A DNA stretch of 64,000 nucleotides from Perkinsus marinus ATCC 50983 (GCF_000006405.1 NW_003208655.1:394499-458498), one strand, 5' to 3'. Numbered from the stretch's first letter, positions 32,276 to 43,868 are shown. Made by a program: numbers and translations. The notes: generated by a model not told the origin, from the letters alone.

Positions 32276-35143
32276 TCATCGTTCATTTTTCTCGTGAATA
32301 AGTTGCCGCAATAACGGTAATGCTGTTCTCAACGTTTTCTCCGTCGGAAGCCCCACTGCATGCCACCTTATATAACCAAGTCGATCCACCATTAAAACTA
32401 AAAAGACGTTCTTGCTGCTGACAAAATCCGACTCTTGCATATGTGTGAACTCACCCACTGGTAGACCTGGATTATATAAATGCAATTTTGGTATCAAATC
32501 TCGTCTCCATTTTCCACGATAAACGTAGGTGTTCATCAGCTCATCTCGGCCTTCAACCTGAAATGCCCAAAAATATCTTGAGGTTCAACCACGTAAGATT
32601 CAAACCTGGTCCCGTAAAGTCAACTTCGTCAGAGGATGCGTCCTCCTGTTAATCCAACCCTCATGAAAATGCACCTACCAAGCCGACTCTCCGTCACGCG
32701 CCACAAAATTATCACCATCACCTGCACCATTTGCGTCGTATCCTCTTTCCCCTCCAAAATCGGCCGCAAATTTTCCTTCCACATTCTAACTCCTGAGTAC
32801 AGTGACGACAACGGCTGACCTGGGCGAAAAATTCCGGAAAAAAACCAAAAATTTTTCGACTCACCCGAAAATATATGCATAACCGTAATCTTTCCCTCCA
32901 GCTTGTTAAACAGCGTACACGGTTTAGCCGTAAAACGCCACGACTGACTCTGAGGCTGGTATATCTACGAAATAACAAAGGTGCGGTATTAACCTCATCC
33001 GTACCATAAAATTTATCGATATAAANNNNNNNNNNNNNNNNNNNNNNNNNNNNNNNNNNNNNNNNNNNNNNNNNNNNNNNNNNNNNNNNNNNNNNNNNNN
33101 NNNNNNNNNNNNNNNNNNNNNNNNNACCCGTTTTACGTAAAGTGGCGTAATACTCTGTGAAAAACGCCATATTCGCGGTGATATGCAGTACTCGTTACAC
33201 ATATTTTCCACTACTATTTTTCATACCACTAGGGTGGTGAAACTCCATAAAAAACTCCCCCCTCACTACCGGGTCCACATACAGGTCCATAGGCCATCGG
33301 TAAGCAACTGATCTCGGTATAAGAACGTTCGTCCAATTGTATGCTGCCGTCTGCCCTTCATGATACGGTTCGATCTTCATACTACACGAGTACCTTACAA
33401 CACTAATAATATCTTCTAGATCTACCATAACTCGACCAACTTCGGTGACATATTTATCGGCTCGGCAAATCCCAACGATCGACGAACCGCATCTACTGCC
33501 AGTCCGAACGGTCCAACCTAATAGTAAAAATCATTGGCAAAAAAATACCACCCGCACCGCGAAGATTTCAAGATACTCCCCGAAAATCCCTATCGTCCAA
33601 TTAAAGGGAAAAAAACCAAAAATCACAGCCCTCAAAAGTCAAAATCATGCAAATTTTCCGTCTATAAAAAAATTTTTCCACGAAAAAATCCCAAAAAAAT
33701 AAAATCGACACTGTACGAATTTTACAGCAACATATCCAAAAATAATATTTTTTTCCAAAAATTCTTATTCTACTGCCCAACGCTCAACTTTACACACTAA
33801 AGAACTTCACGATTCTTCCACTATTTTCCAGAACCGATTCACGATTTCGCTCGCCCGACAAATCTTAATTTCACAGAACTATTCACGTGCTACGGAAGGC
33901 TTAAACGGCGATCAATTTTTACTGTATAAATTTCGTGCCGTTTTTCGTAACTGCGATATATATTCCCTATTACAGTTACTGAGAACGGTATGATGGGTGT
34001 GAAAGTTGCCAGAAAAATTGCCGATATTTACCATTTTTCCGACAAATTTCGATACGCAATGAAGTAAAACTAATAAATGTGGTATGAGATGAACGGTAGA
34101 TGGTAAAAGCTTATTATTATACAATGGAGTTTCACCACCCTAGTGATATGGAAAACACCAGTGAAAAACGTATTTCACGACTACTGCGCACCACGAATAT
34201 CGCATTTTCCTCCCAGTTTTACGCCACTTCACGTAAAACGGGTGGTGAGACTCCAATAGTACTCCAATTTCATTTTCACATACCACAAATTCAACCTCCC
34301 CGACCACTACCATAGGCCTCCTGGCATCCCCCTCAGCCAAGACTGCCGCTTCTCGCGATGACCCTTTATAAAGGGAACTTCTTACAGCACTACCACCCGA
34401 AATGTTAGACCACATAGAGCGAACCTAAAGTGAAATGCAAAACTACGAGGGTAAATACTGCATTGAAAATCGATTTTTTTTTCTCATATCCTCAAAAATT
34501 TCAGCACGGACGCATAATAGCGCCAAAAATCTCAAATCACAAGGAAGATATATGATAGATGATTCACTTGGTTATTCTGAGATTCAGTCTGACGGCCAAC
34601 TTCGTATGTTGGTGACAATGTGAAAATTTGGAGAAAATTTAGGGACAGTTTCCTTGGTTTTTGTGCACTACTACCCGAACTCGTATGTAAACTTGCATAA
34701 TCAGCTTTAGAAACTCCCAAGCTCAGCTGAGGGGAGCAGACATATATCTTCCTACTCCAACATTGCTAAGATTCATTTCTTGCCACCCGTAAAAGATTCA
34801 CTAAACGCCCAGCTGATGACAACTAGCGTAGATTAACTCGAAACAGTGTTGATAGCTATGTTCGCTTTCCTCAACTGACACACGAAAAATCATCAAGAAT
34901 TTTCCAAAATTTCCTCAGAATTTTCATATTGTCACCAACACACATAGTTGACCATGTGCATATCCCCGCCCCACCACAACACTGTAAGAGGATTACTACC
35001 ATCGGTGCTAAGGATGCCGTTTTCATGTTAGTTTCCATAGACTCCCCGAATTTGATTCCCTCTACACCATTTTCAGCCGAGGCTTCGATCAGCGCGCCCT
35101 CGGACGATCGCTGAATCTTAGGGGAACTACTACTAGAGCTCAT
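32276..35143 (-). CDS. ATP10-like mitochondrial F1Fo ATP synthase assembly factor
   Basis: The conserved part is in the 3' exons: 'FNKLEGKITVMHIFS' (ATP10's KGKVTxVxVFS strand), 'RMWKENLRPILEGKED', 'VHFHEGWINRRTHPLTKLTL', then 'NVFLVLMVDRLGYIRWHAVG' followed by LPTEKTLRTALPLLRQL, the typical thioredoxin-like ATP10 end; stop at 32276-32278. Upstream exons 'AVRRSLGFAEPINMSPKLVE' and 'AYRWPMDLYVDP' (33240-33520) join in frame. Further 5' exons (34270-34420 and MSSSSSSPKIQRSSEGALIE at 35143) are less certain and could belong to another gene. ATP10 acts in mitochondria to assemble the Fo subunit 6 ring; no clear presequence was seen. The introns hold family A (33126, 34125) and B (34591, 34846) copies and the 100-N gap. 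Confidence 0.6.
33026..33125. other. Assembly gap (100 N)
   Basis: Exactly 100 N, the conventional scaffold-gap length of unknown true size. It interrupts an intron of the ATP10-like gene right at the edge of a family A element, so a repeat-induced break in assembly is likely. Confidence 0.99.
33126..33248 (-). mobile_element. Family A copy abutting the gap
   Basis: Begins ACCCGTTTTACGTAAAGTGG directly after the N run and ends GGGTGGTGAAACTCCA. The first few bases of its outer end are lost in the gap. Confidence 0.75.
34125..34255 (+). mobile_element. Family A MITE-like copy
   Basis: TGGAGTTTCACCACCCTAGT to GGGTGGTGAGACTCCA, in an intron of the ATP10-like gene, antisense to it. Confidence 0.8.
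34591..34763 (-). mobile_element. Family B introner-like copy
   Basis: Reverse-complement copy: ACTTCGTATGTTGGTGACAA, CCCGAACTCGTATGTAAAC, CCCAAGCTCAGCTGAGG, CCTACTCCAACA. It is sense to the minus-strand ATP10-like gene. Confidence 0.75.
34846..34975 (+). mobile_element. Family B introner-like copy, internally deleted
   Basis: Both ends are kept (GTGTTGATAGCTATGTTCGC and CATAGTTGACCATGTGCATA), with a deletion of the TATATACGAATTCGG middle. It lies within the inferred 177-nt intron 34823-34999. Confidence 0.7.
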
Positions 35144-35395
35144 GAGAGTATCTAAGGTTCAACTAGACTGCCGACAGAAAATAAGATACCTTTACTATTC
35201 CTCACACCTAATATACGTTTCTATTAACCTTAATGGATGTCGCCAAACATAAGACTAAATTATCACGAACCATTAAAACCATACCACATCACGGCGAACT
35301 CTTCTCACTTCACGCCATGACTCCCTATAGACATAAAGGCGTTATGAATGAGCATCCCACTACTGGTTCAACAGACATTTCACTATAAACATCAG

Positions 35396-35514
35396 TGGAG
35401 TTTCACCACCAGCCGTGATATGAAAACACTAGTGAAAAACATATTTCACGACTACTACAGTATACCGCGAATACCGCGTTTTTCACCAAGTTTTACGCGG
35501 CACTTCACGTAAAC
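35396..35514 (+). mobile_element. Family A copy lacking its 3' end
   Basis: Begins TGGAGTTTCACCACCAGCC and runs to CACTTCACGTAAAC, then stops before the terminal GGTGAAACTCCA. It lies between the ATP10-like and DRC1 genes, or in an unrecognised 5' intron of DRC1. Confidence 0.7.
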
Positions 35515-35805
35515 CATTATTACCAGTATTACATACCGTAACATTATAAAAGTTATCTCCCCCTGAGTTCTCCCCAAAATTTCTACTACCATTGTTCACT
35601 ACGGAGCTCAGCGTGGTCAACTTCCGCCGTAGTATTAGCCGACAGACACTCCCAAGATGGACGGGGCGTAAGGTAGATTGTGAAATTATCATCAGCAACT
35701 GATACGAGAAGAAAACCAAAGACGCCATTTTAGGGCGCGCGCTTAATTTCATGGCGCGTGACAAAATTTGTGAGCAGTATTTGAGTTTCCATACCGATCA
35801 AACTG

Positions 35806-38800
35806 ATGACAATGGACGAAGTAATAGCGATCGTCGCCCGTACTGATGCTGATCTCATTGAGGAGGTCACCAACATCAAAGCTGAGGCGGATGACAGCGA
35901 AAACAGCATAAGAATAGAGAATGAGAACGCGCGGATGGACAGGTACTGATTCTTGTGTGGATTCACAAAAATAAAAAAAATATAAACAAAAAAATAAAAA
36001 TGTACAAGTCGAAATATGCACATGTTTACCGACGACGTGTGCTGGAAATTTTTGCGAATTCTCTTTTATTTCTGTACATTTCAAAGGGCCTTGGAGGGGA
36101 TTTCAACTCGGGAGCAATTCTTCACATTTTCTTCCTCCACAAAATTATATTGTTACAATGGACAATCGAATTCAATGCCAACATTAACTTTCCAACGTTT
36201 CTAATGACCATTTCTAATAATAAGCTCGCTCTCTATCACAACTACTTCATCGTTGATAAAAATACTCGTATAATTTCGCAAAGTTTTTCTTTTTTTTTCT
36301 GTTTTGTCTGGCTATTCACGCCGGGAGAAGTCATTGGATCTGCGAAATTATCAGACCAAAAATGGAGCTTCACCGATGTGAAAAACCCGTATATTCGCAC
36401 TATACAGTAGTTGTGAAATATATATTTTTCACTAGTGTTTTTCATTTCACGGCTGGTGAAACTCCAATGGTCGTATCGCGTAACTAGATTTTCGACTAAA
36501 AAAAGGAAAATTCTCAACGCAACAATGGACTTTTGAAATGCTATGTATAGTATCGGGATCTTGCTGAAAGGTGGATAATAACTCCTCTGAAAAATGCTGA
36601 CGAAAATCGGTAAATAAATTACATCTATTGTAAATCGAAACTTAGCAGCAAATATTCATTTTTCAACGACAGCAGTTCGTTATAATAGTTTTATTTTTTA
36701 CCATTTTTTCCACCACGCTCAATTGATATTTTTAAAAAAATTTTGAAAAAATTGCAAAAATTTTGCCGGAAAATATCGTTTTTTCCAGATATGAAGCACT
36801 TCAAATAGAAGCGGTTACATCTAATAGGAAGAACGCAGCAGTTGATATGAAGTGGGCAGACTTCGATCGGATTAAAATTGCCCGAGTAGTATTAAAAATG
36901 TCCTCGCTAGGAATCGTACCCGGGACCTCCTCAGGAACTAGCCAAGGAGTTGGAAATGCAGACCAAAGCCTGTCAAGCTATTATCGATTCTAAAGTGAGG
37001 GAGATTTTTGTCACGCGCCATGAAATTATTCGTCCTTAGGATCGCCGAATTCGAGAATTTCTGAGTGAACTTGAAGACAAAAACTACTCATACGTGAAAG
37101 CTATGGAGCGGGCAGAGCAAGACGTAATGCACTCTGGAAAAAATTGTTGTTGTAGTAGTAGAAACAGTGTTGGAGTAGGAATATCTGTTCGCCTTGCTCA
37201 GCTGCTGAGCTTAGGAGTTCCGAAAGCTGATAGGAGTCTGCCGAGAAGAATGCAGAAATTTATGAAATTTTCCCAAACTTTTCTCGGAATTTTTTCCACA
37301 CACTGGGTAGTGGTATGGAATAAAATCAAGTAAAACACGATGTATGGAAATTTTTGGTTTTTTGTTGCAACGAAATTCCCTACATTGAAAACTCTAACAA
37401 AGAGAATGAAATTTCGATCATCATTTTTGTGAAATTTCCAAAATTTCCGGAAAAAATCAGTCGTGAATTTTTTTATTGCCGAGAAATCAGTCGATAATTT
37501 TGGGGCGCGTGACGGTTGGCTATAGGTTGGGAAAATGTCGAAGTTGATAACAGCGAATATAAGGAAGCAACGAGACGTCCATAGAAAACAGCTGGAATCT
37601 TTCGAACGTCTTTTGGAGAGAGAAAGAGTTGATCTTTTAGACAAGCAAAAAAGAGAAATGGATGATCTCTTTGAGAAAAGGCGACAAGTAATATCATGTT
37701 TTTAATGGAGTTCCACTAACGGTGATATGAAAAAAAAACACGGGAGTTTTACGCGTTTTACGCGAAGCGGCGATATTCGCGGTGATATGCAGTAGTTGTG
37801 GAATATATTTTCCAGTAGTGCTTTTTCATATCACTAGGGTGAAAACGCGATTAGGAATGAAAAAAACATATTTCACATTTCACTTTGCGGAAAACAATTT
37901 TCGTTGCCGAAAAATATGCGAAAATTTTTATGGAGTATTACGCCACTTCACGTTAACTTGTGTGAAGGCGTCGGGTTAGCTGCTGCGATAACGGAATTGC
38001 ATTTTCTACGTTGGAGTTTCACTTGTGAGATTAAAAACAGTAGTGAAAAACATACTTCACAGCTAACGTATAGTGAATAACGCGTAAATTACGTCATGTG
38101 TCTTTTTTACGGAAAATTTGCCGAGAAATTTCAATTTACTTTACATCGCGTTTTTCACGTGGAAAAGTTCCAATGATGAGAAATACGGACTATGTCGGGT
38201 GGTTTTTCTTAGAGGGAAGAAAATGAATTTTTCGACCAACGACAGGAACGTGAAAAAGGATTCCAGCAGAGGACCGACGAGTTATTGCATCGGGTAGGAC
38301 AAGGGGAGAAAAGTGGGTAAAAAAATCCGTAATTTTTTTCATCAAATTTTCGAAAAAATAACTTGCTTAGTCCGCGTGTTATTGCCCATTTTACTTGAAA
38401 AAAATTCGATGATTTTTTTGGTAAAAAAATTTGAAAAAATTTCGCAAACTAGGCCTTCTCGGAGAAGGGGCGGAGCTCGGCATCCGGGTTCGATTCCCAT
38501 GCCTGGCATTTTTCTGCAAAAATATGTTTTTTGCACGGAAATCTACATGGTCCGGGCGGAACCCTAATTTCGTATTTTTCCTAGTATCCCCAGAGCGAGA
38601 GCTATCGAATGGTGTATAGCATGTGATCATAACCTCTCTAGATCGAGCTGGATAATTTGTACGCACGCACGCACGCACAAAGTGTTAGTAAAGTGAGAGA
38701 ATACGCTCCGCTCGCTTCGCTCGCTCCGCAATTTGAGTTTTTATGTTTCTATGGAATTAGCAGTAATGAATTCGTGATCGTTCCGAGATGAAGTCGGGCG

Positions 38801-41800
38801 TTTTCACTCAGTGTAAAATCGTTGAAATTTTTTCGTAAAAAAATAAATTTTCCGTTCCGAAAATATTTTTCTCATGTATTAATTTCCTTTCGAAAATTAA
38901 TTTTTCCGTGTATTTTTTTCCGTTTCGAAAAAATTTTTTCCCAAGTCAGGACCTCGACGAGTTCAATAAAGCGAAGATATCGTTGGAAAATTCGATAAAC
39001 GAATTGGAGGAGCATTCTGAGCGAACAATGGCAACTTATCAGTTAAATAAAGAGAAATTGGATTACAATTTGCAGGTGGGAAATCTTGGAATCTTGAGAG
39101 CTCTTGCATTTCCTCAACGAAATGTGTTGGTGATATTCATGGAAAATGCTCTTTGGTTTTCGTATGTCAACTTTTACAGTGGAGTTTTAGGCGTGATATG
39201 ATGAAAAACATATTTCACGTTTCACGTTGAAGTGCGTGAAAAATGGATTTTATTTTTCCGGTTGGTGAAATTGAGTTTTAGCCGTTATGTGGAAAACGCT
39301 AGTGAAAAAAACAGATTTCACATTTGTGAATATTACGTTTTTTGCAAGGGAAAATTACGCCACTTGTCGTAAAATGGTTGAAACTCTCGAGCTCAGCTGA
39401 AGGAAGCGAACATATATTCCTAAACGGTGATAATGGAGTTTCACCACCCTAGTGATATGAAAAACACATTCCACGACTACTACAGATATCGCGTTTTTCA
39501 TGGAGTTTTACGCGCCACTTCACGTAAAACGGGTCGTGCAACTTCAATTTTGTCGGCAGGTTCTCGCAGAAAGAAATAAGGAGCATACCGCTATTGAAGC
39601 CGCGTATAAAATGAAGTTGGGGAAAATGCGAAATGCTAAGCAGAAGATATCTCAAAAGTGATTTTATGTATTTCTACGGTGAATTGTTATATTGCTGACA
39701 GTGAATTTCTGGAAAAAATAGGAACACGAAACGAATAATCGTTCGACTGCGCAGGGAAATTATGTGAGAAATCGGATTTTTTTACCCGTTATTAATCGTC
39801 GGTATGATGTAAAAGGGTAAATTTCGCGTTTTATCGTTATTGACACGCGTGAGCGAATAAACGTTCGGGTTAATTTAGAAAAATTTTAATCACCGGAAAA
39901 TTCACTATGGAGTCTGTCAACTTGTACGTGAGGGGAATGGCAATCGTCTTGAAGGTTTGCCGAGATGGAGGCGACTCTGCGGAAGGAGAACACTGACTTG
40001 ACTGAAGACCTCGACAGACTAATGCAACAATATCGGCAAGTATTGGAGAAGACGCAAACTTTCCAAGAACAGGATGAGAAAAAATTTTCGGAAATTTGGG
40101 CGAATAACGAGAGGGAAGTCAAAAGTTTGGTGGAAAAGGTCTTGGATGGTGATAGGATTATACATGAACAGGTGAGATTGAAATTATGAAATCGATCACT
40201 GGGGCGCGCGCGGTTGTTGTAGGGCTTAGGGCGGCTGGAATATAAAAAGAAGTGGGTGATTTTTTCCTGCTATATCGAAAAAAAGGGGGAAATTTTTTGA
40301 CGTCGAAATTCGAAATTGATGGAAAATTTAACCCATGTGCATTTGGTTTTCTTTTCTTGTTAGTTGTTGGGTCTCGATTGGGCAGTGCCAAGCGTGGAGC
40401 AAATGCAGCAGGAGATAGAGGTTATGAGCGAGGCAGGGACGGTGACGGGGAAGGCCTCTACTGCGCTGCTGAGCAGTGAAAGCGGTCGTACTGCTAGTTC
40501 AGGAGGAGGAAGATTTTCGGTAAGAAATTTCATGGGAATCGTAAAGGTTGTGTTTTTTTCGATTTTTTTTCGGGAAATTTTTCGGGTAATTTTCCAGGTT
40601 CGGCTCGCGAATGTTTTATCAAAGTTTCACCCGTTTTATGTGAAGTGGCGTAATACTCAGCGAAAAACGCGAAATTTGCGGTGATATGCAGTAGTCGTGA
40701 AATATGTTATTTCATCGTTGTTTTCATATCACTAGGGTGAAACTCTTATTTTTTTTAAGTTTTTCCGAATTTTCTGTGCGATTTTCTTTCATGCTGGACT
40801 CGTGAATATTTAATTCTTTTTGCATTTTTTTGCAATTTTTTGCGATTTTTTTTGCATTTTTTGTCAATTTTAGGGTAGCAAAGTGAAAGCAGTGATGGAT
40901 TGGATTCGCGAAGAGGCCGCATTCTTACTCGACATCAACGTGAAGGAGCAATGCAAGGACCTGCCACCTGAGCACAGGGCTGTTGTTGAGGTAAAAAAAA
41001 TTTCCTGATTTTTTTCCACAAAATATAAATTTTCAGATTGATGCGATTCTACGGGCGATTGGTTGTGATGATCAACGCGACATAGACTTGCTAGTATCCC
41101 AATTTTTCCGCGGCCAAGATGAAGACGATGAGACGTGTTTGGTGGAAGCAGACGACATTTTGAAATTAATAACGGAATTTATGGTAGAAAAGGAAAATCT
41201 CAAATTGGCTGAAGTGGCACCCGATAAGTATGTTGGGGCGAAAATTTGAAAAATTTTTGGTAAAATTATTTTAATTAGGAAAAAGAAAGGCCAGAAGGGT
41301 GGAGAGAAAACTGATGCGGAAAAAGCAGCCCGAAGGCGTCGAGAAGAGCGGAAGTATCTTGAGGTTCGGTATGAAAGATACGGATCATGCCCGATTAGGT
41401 TCTGGGAGAGAATTGGCCATGCGTTGCCGTCAATGAATGTTCGCCTCCATGAAGCTGTGGAGAGCTGTCTTAATCGACAGCTGAAGTTGCTGAACTTACG
41501 TGCAACTGCGGTACAGGCGTGTGTTGATATTGAAAAGGAAAATGTGGAGGTGAGCATGCAGATGTAGTTTGTAGCACTGGGCGTGGGAAAATTTGGAAAA
41601 TTTTGGGAATTTTTTGCCGGTATTTGTGAAAATTTCTGCTGAGAAAAACGGACATATATTTCGACATTGTGAAGTTCTATTTTCAGCTGAAGTCCGTACT
41701 GGATGCGTATCTAGGGAGCGAGGTCAATCAGAGCCTCCGGATTCCTCCAACACACATGATCAGAGTCTTGAGCAAAATTCCTACTACTGCCTCCTCGAAT

Positions 41801-41815
41801 TCAGCCGGGAAATAA
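35806..41815 (+). CDS. DRC1: Dynein regulatory complex subunit 1 (DRC1/CCDC164)
   Basis: About 12 exons that follow the DRC1 family from near the N-terminus to the end. Matches include 'YEALQIEAVTSNRKNAAVDM', 'KACQAIIDSKDRRIREFLSE', 'EEHSERTMATYQLNKEKLDY' (family ATYQLNQEKLEYN), 'FSEIWANNEREVKSLVEKVL' then DGDRIIHEQ and LLGLDWAVP (family FWEIWLMNEEEAKDLI, DVDRIIH, LGLPWAPP) and the C-terminal 'LKSVLDAYLGSEVNQSLRIP'; stop 41813-41815. DRC1 is a coiled-coil base-plate subunit of the nexin link between outer doublet microtubules, needed for flagellar beating. Its long introns hold at least seven family A copies and two family B copies, the densest cluster in the window. The most 5' exon may be missing: similarity begins a little inside the family N-terminus. 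Confidence 0.9.
36363..36466 (-). mobile_element. Family A copy in DRC1 intron 1
   Basis: Short copy with inverted ends TGGAGCTTCACC and GGCTGGTGAAACTCCA; the internal TAGTTGTGAAATATAT shows minus orientation. Confidence 0.7.
36886..36934 (+). repeat. 49-nt intron with T-arm-like motif
   Basis: This DRC1 intron contains CTAGGAATCGTACCCGGGAC just before its CTCCTCAG acceptor, resembling the reverse complement of a tRNA T arm. The DRC1 protein alignment supports the splice. Confidence 0.5.
37167..37305 (+). mobile_element. Family B copy, 3' part degenerate
   Basis: GTGTTGGAGTAGGAATATCT, GCTCAGCTGCTGAGCTTAGG, then GAAATTTTCCCAAAC; the terminal TTTCCCCAC is not clear. In a DRC1 intron, sense. 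Confidence 0.65.
37706..37845 (-). mobile_element. Family A copy, rearranged
   Basis: Starts like an A end (TGGAGTTCCACTAACGGTGA), then switches to the minus-orientation body (GATATTCGCGGTGATATGCA to TCATATCACTAGGGTGAAA). Probably two overlapping insertions. DRC1 intron. Confidence 0.6.
38012..38172 (+). mobile_element. Family A copy, expanded centre
   Basis: TGGAGTTTCACTTGTGAG to TTCACGTGGAAAAGTTCCA with the family's GTGAAAAACATACTTCAC inside. Same DRC1 intron as the copy at 37706. Confidence 0.6.
38440..38515 (+). repeat. tRNA T-arm-like hairpin in DRC1 intron
   Basis: GGGTTCGATTCCC lies inside an inverted repeat GGCAT...ATGCC, i.e. a B box with a good T-stem. No matching A box or acceptor stem was found upstream, so it is a tRNA-derived fragment rather than a tRNA gene. 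Confidence 0.5.
39180..39275 (+). mobile_element. Family A copy, degenerate
   Basis: TGGAGTTTTAGGCGTGATAT followed by the family's ATGAAAAACATATTTCACG. First of four elements stacked in one DRC1 intron. Confidence 0.5.
39276..39388 (+). mobile_element. Family A copy, degenerate
   Basis: Second element of the stack: GTGGAAAACGCTAGTGAAAA, TTACGCCACTTGTCGTAAAA and TGGTTGAAACTC. Confidence 0.55.
39389..39424 (-). mobile_element. Family B remnant
   Basis: Only the outer ~36 bp remain: GAGCTCAGCTGAAGGAAGCG then AACATATATTCCTA. Third element of the stack. Confidence 0.6.
39434..39546 (+). mobile_element. Family A copy
   Basis: TGGAGTTTCACCACCCTAGT to ACGGGTCGTGCAACTTCA. Fourth of the stack; it ends 13 bp before the GTCGGCAG acceptor of the DRC1 intron. 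Confidence 0.75.
40621..40745 (-). mobile_element. Family A copy
   Basis: AAGTTTCACCCGTTTTATGT to TCACTAGGGTGAAACT, with AGTGGCGTAATACTCAGCG. DRC1 intron, antisense. Confidence 0.75.
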
Positions 41816-41928
41816 AATCTTTGCTGTGCGCAAGCATGAAGATATTTTGTTGTCAAAAGGGTCAATTGTTGTTGTGTTGATGATGAATATGAAGATATTT
41901 TTTTCCTGGGCCGGAGTGTAAAAGGGAA

Positions 41929-43383
41929 ATGCCGGCTTCGTCATCATCTTCGCATCACCATCATCACAACAATTCGCGTCACCCTGAGGCTTCGTTCGAT
42001 GCTGAAGAGGCGATGGCGATATTGTCGAAGGCGCGAGAACATAACTGTGCAGCAGCCTTTCTGGAACCTGTCGCGTGGGAGGACGTACCGGGGCTGCAGG
42101 ACTACCCTCTTGTTGTGAAGCGCCCGATGGATCTGGGTAAGACTCTCATTCTCGATTAGTGTGGGAAACCACATGTGTCGATGATGATATGAAATTTCGG
42201 GTAGTTGTTACGAGTCCAGGTAGAAGTGTATAAAAATCAACAAGAATTTCCTGAAATTTTCTCGGAGTTCTCATGTTATGACCAACACCTGTAGTTGACC
42301 ATGTGCATGTTTTCCCGCACTGTTCCCGATTGATTTTGGAGTTTTCCTGTAGGTACGATTTCGGCAAAAGTGGAGAAGGAAGGCGAAGATGCTTATGATG
42401 ATTTTGGGGAGTTTGAGGACGACCTCAATCTGATATGGGATAATTGTCATCTTTTCAATCAACCAGGATCGTACATGTGAGTGGTATCTTTAGGTTGAGC
42501 GGGAAAGATACGGATGAGGTCCTTACTGTTAGATATAAAATGGCTACAAAAATGCGTTCGTATTGTCAAAGCCTCTGTGCGTCTTGTATCGCTGCTCGCA
42601 ATAGGAAAAAACGAAAAGTGTAAAAACTTCCCAACAGCAGAGTGTAACTCGCTAGGCTCAGGAGTCACTCGTCAGAAGGAAAGCAGTCGAAGAGTCGGCG
42701 CTCAAGTGTGACAATCAGCGATAAGCCATCTCGAGGGGAGGCTAAGGCTGAGGGGGAATACCCCTTTGCCACAACAGAAGTCGCCCCTCCACTGGACAAG
42801 GCGGCCGTAGATGAACTGTAAGGGTGGTATGATTTTAGACAATATTATCACATGTCCCACTTAGTGTTGGAGCTTGGAAATTTCTTCACCTGTTGTAGAA
42901 GTTTACATACGAATCCGGAAAGGAGTGTAAAGAAACCAATAGAAATTTCCCAGAATTTCAATATTTTCACCAACACATGTAGTTGACCATATGCATATTT
43001 CCCCACAGTGGTCGCACTTAGTGAAAAAAAAAATTGCAACTCCTCTAGTCAGCGTTATGACGATGATGAGCATCTTCCTCAGGCATGCCGCGAAGCTCCG
43101 TCTCGGATGGAGACTCCACAGTTCTCTATCTCCTAAGGAGTTGGCGCTCGTCGTGGAGTTCATGCGCTCCCGTAAGACTACAGCGTTAAAGCCGGTAAGC
43201 CTGTTGGCCACCCTTGATGACTCTATTCTTTTCCTTTTTTTTCAGCTCGGCCCGCCAGACCAAGACACTGGGGCAGAATCTCTACTAGTCGATATCGACT
43301 ATCTCTCTGCACTCGATTACGGCTGTTTTACTGACGTATCACAACTTGTAGATTTGATTATACGATATAGAGAAAGTTCATGA
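41929..43383 (+). CDS. BET-like protein: one bromodomain plus NET-like C-terminus
   Basis: The ATG at 41929 opens a Ser/His-rich start (MPASSSSSHHHHHNNSRHP). The bromodomain is split by an intron: 'AAAFLEPVAWEDVPGLQDYP', LVVKRPMDLG, then TISAKVEKEGEDAYDDF and 'DDLNLIWDNCHLFNQPGSY', with the acetyl-lysine-contacting Asn in the NCHLFN motif. A basic KKRKV patch and a Ser-rich linker follow. The last exons resemble the NET domain: 'LSPKELALVVEFMRSRKTTA' and 'SLLVDIDYLSALDYGCFTDV'. BET proteins read acetylated histones and recruit transcription machinery; most have two bromodomains, this one shows one, as in plant GTE proteins. Introns at about 42135-42352 and 42818-43018 hold family B. Some joins in the linker are not settled. 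Confidence 0.75.
42161..42320. mobile_element. Two partial family B copies in inverted arrangement
   Basis: 42161-42204 reads as the end of a minus copy (GTGGGAAACCACATGTG, ATGATATGAAATTTC). 42210-42320 is the 3' two-thirds of a plus copy, ending GTAGTTGACCATGTGCATG and TTTTCCCGCAC. Both lie in the bromodomain intron. They could fold into a stem. Confidence 0.55.
42864..43016 (+). mobile_element. Family B copy supplying a splice acceptor
   Basis: GTGTTGGAGCTTGGAAATTT to CATGTAGTTGACCATATGCA and ATTTCCCCAC. The next two bases are AG, the inferred acceptor of intron 42818-43018, so the element end provides the polypyrimidine tract and acceptor context. Confidence 0.75.
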
Positions 43384-43868
43384 GAAAACCATTGTCGTGT
43401 TACAAGTCTCAAGGCGGTGGCGATATCCTCTTCTATCAAGGCAAATTCGAATACTTAGTGTTGCGTCTTAACTGAATAGTGGCTCAGGATACACTCCTCA
43501 ATATCAACTTTAAAAATCCCTCACTAGTCGAATCTGTTTCATTAAAATTACCTCACTGGTGTCTGTGGGCAAAGCATCCCTGTCCTATCTGCTGTCTAGA
43601 AGTATATTCCTATCGAACACTCAATAAAACCTCTCTGAAGTCCTTTTTGTTTTCCCAATTTGGCAGTAAAGACCAATAATCAGATATTTAATCGAACAAC
43701 TTGACTGTAGTCTTATTCCCACTTTTTCCACTACGTGATAATGCACCTTGATAACGAGAGACTACTGAGTTCGTCCATGTGGCTTCTAATCTTCCGCTAC
43801 CACTTATCAACTCTAGACACTTTTCATCAGCAACAACATCAGCACAGTAAATGCCAACAATCATGAAT
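43384..43868. other. Intergenic between convergent BET-like and DRC11 genes
   Basis: About 485 bp of shared 3' flanks. Open frames seen here are read-through of the DRC11 end. No family A or B copies. Confidence 0.4.

Noticed and set aside
32718-33211. Open frames spanning the N run
   Set aside because: They exist only because N codons are read as X; the true exons of the ATP10-like gene lie on either side.
38440-38515. Functional tRNA gene
   Set aside because: Good T-arm-like hairpin but no D arm or acceptor stem in the expected place.
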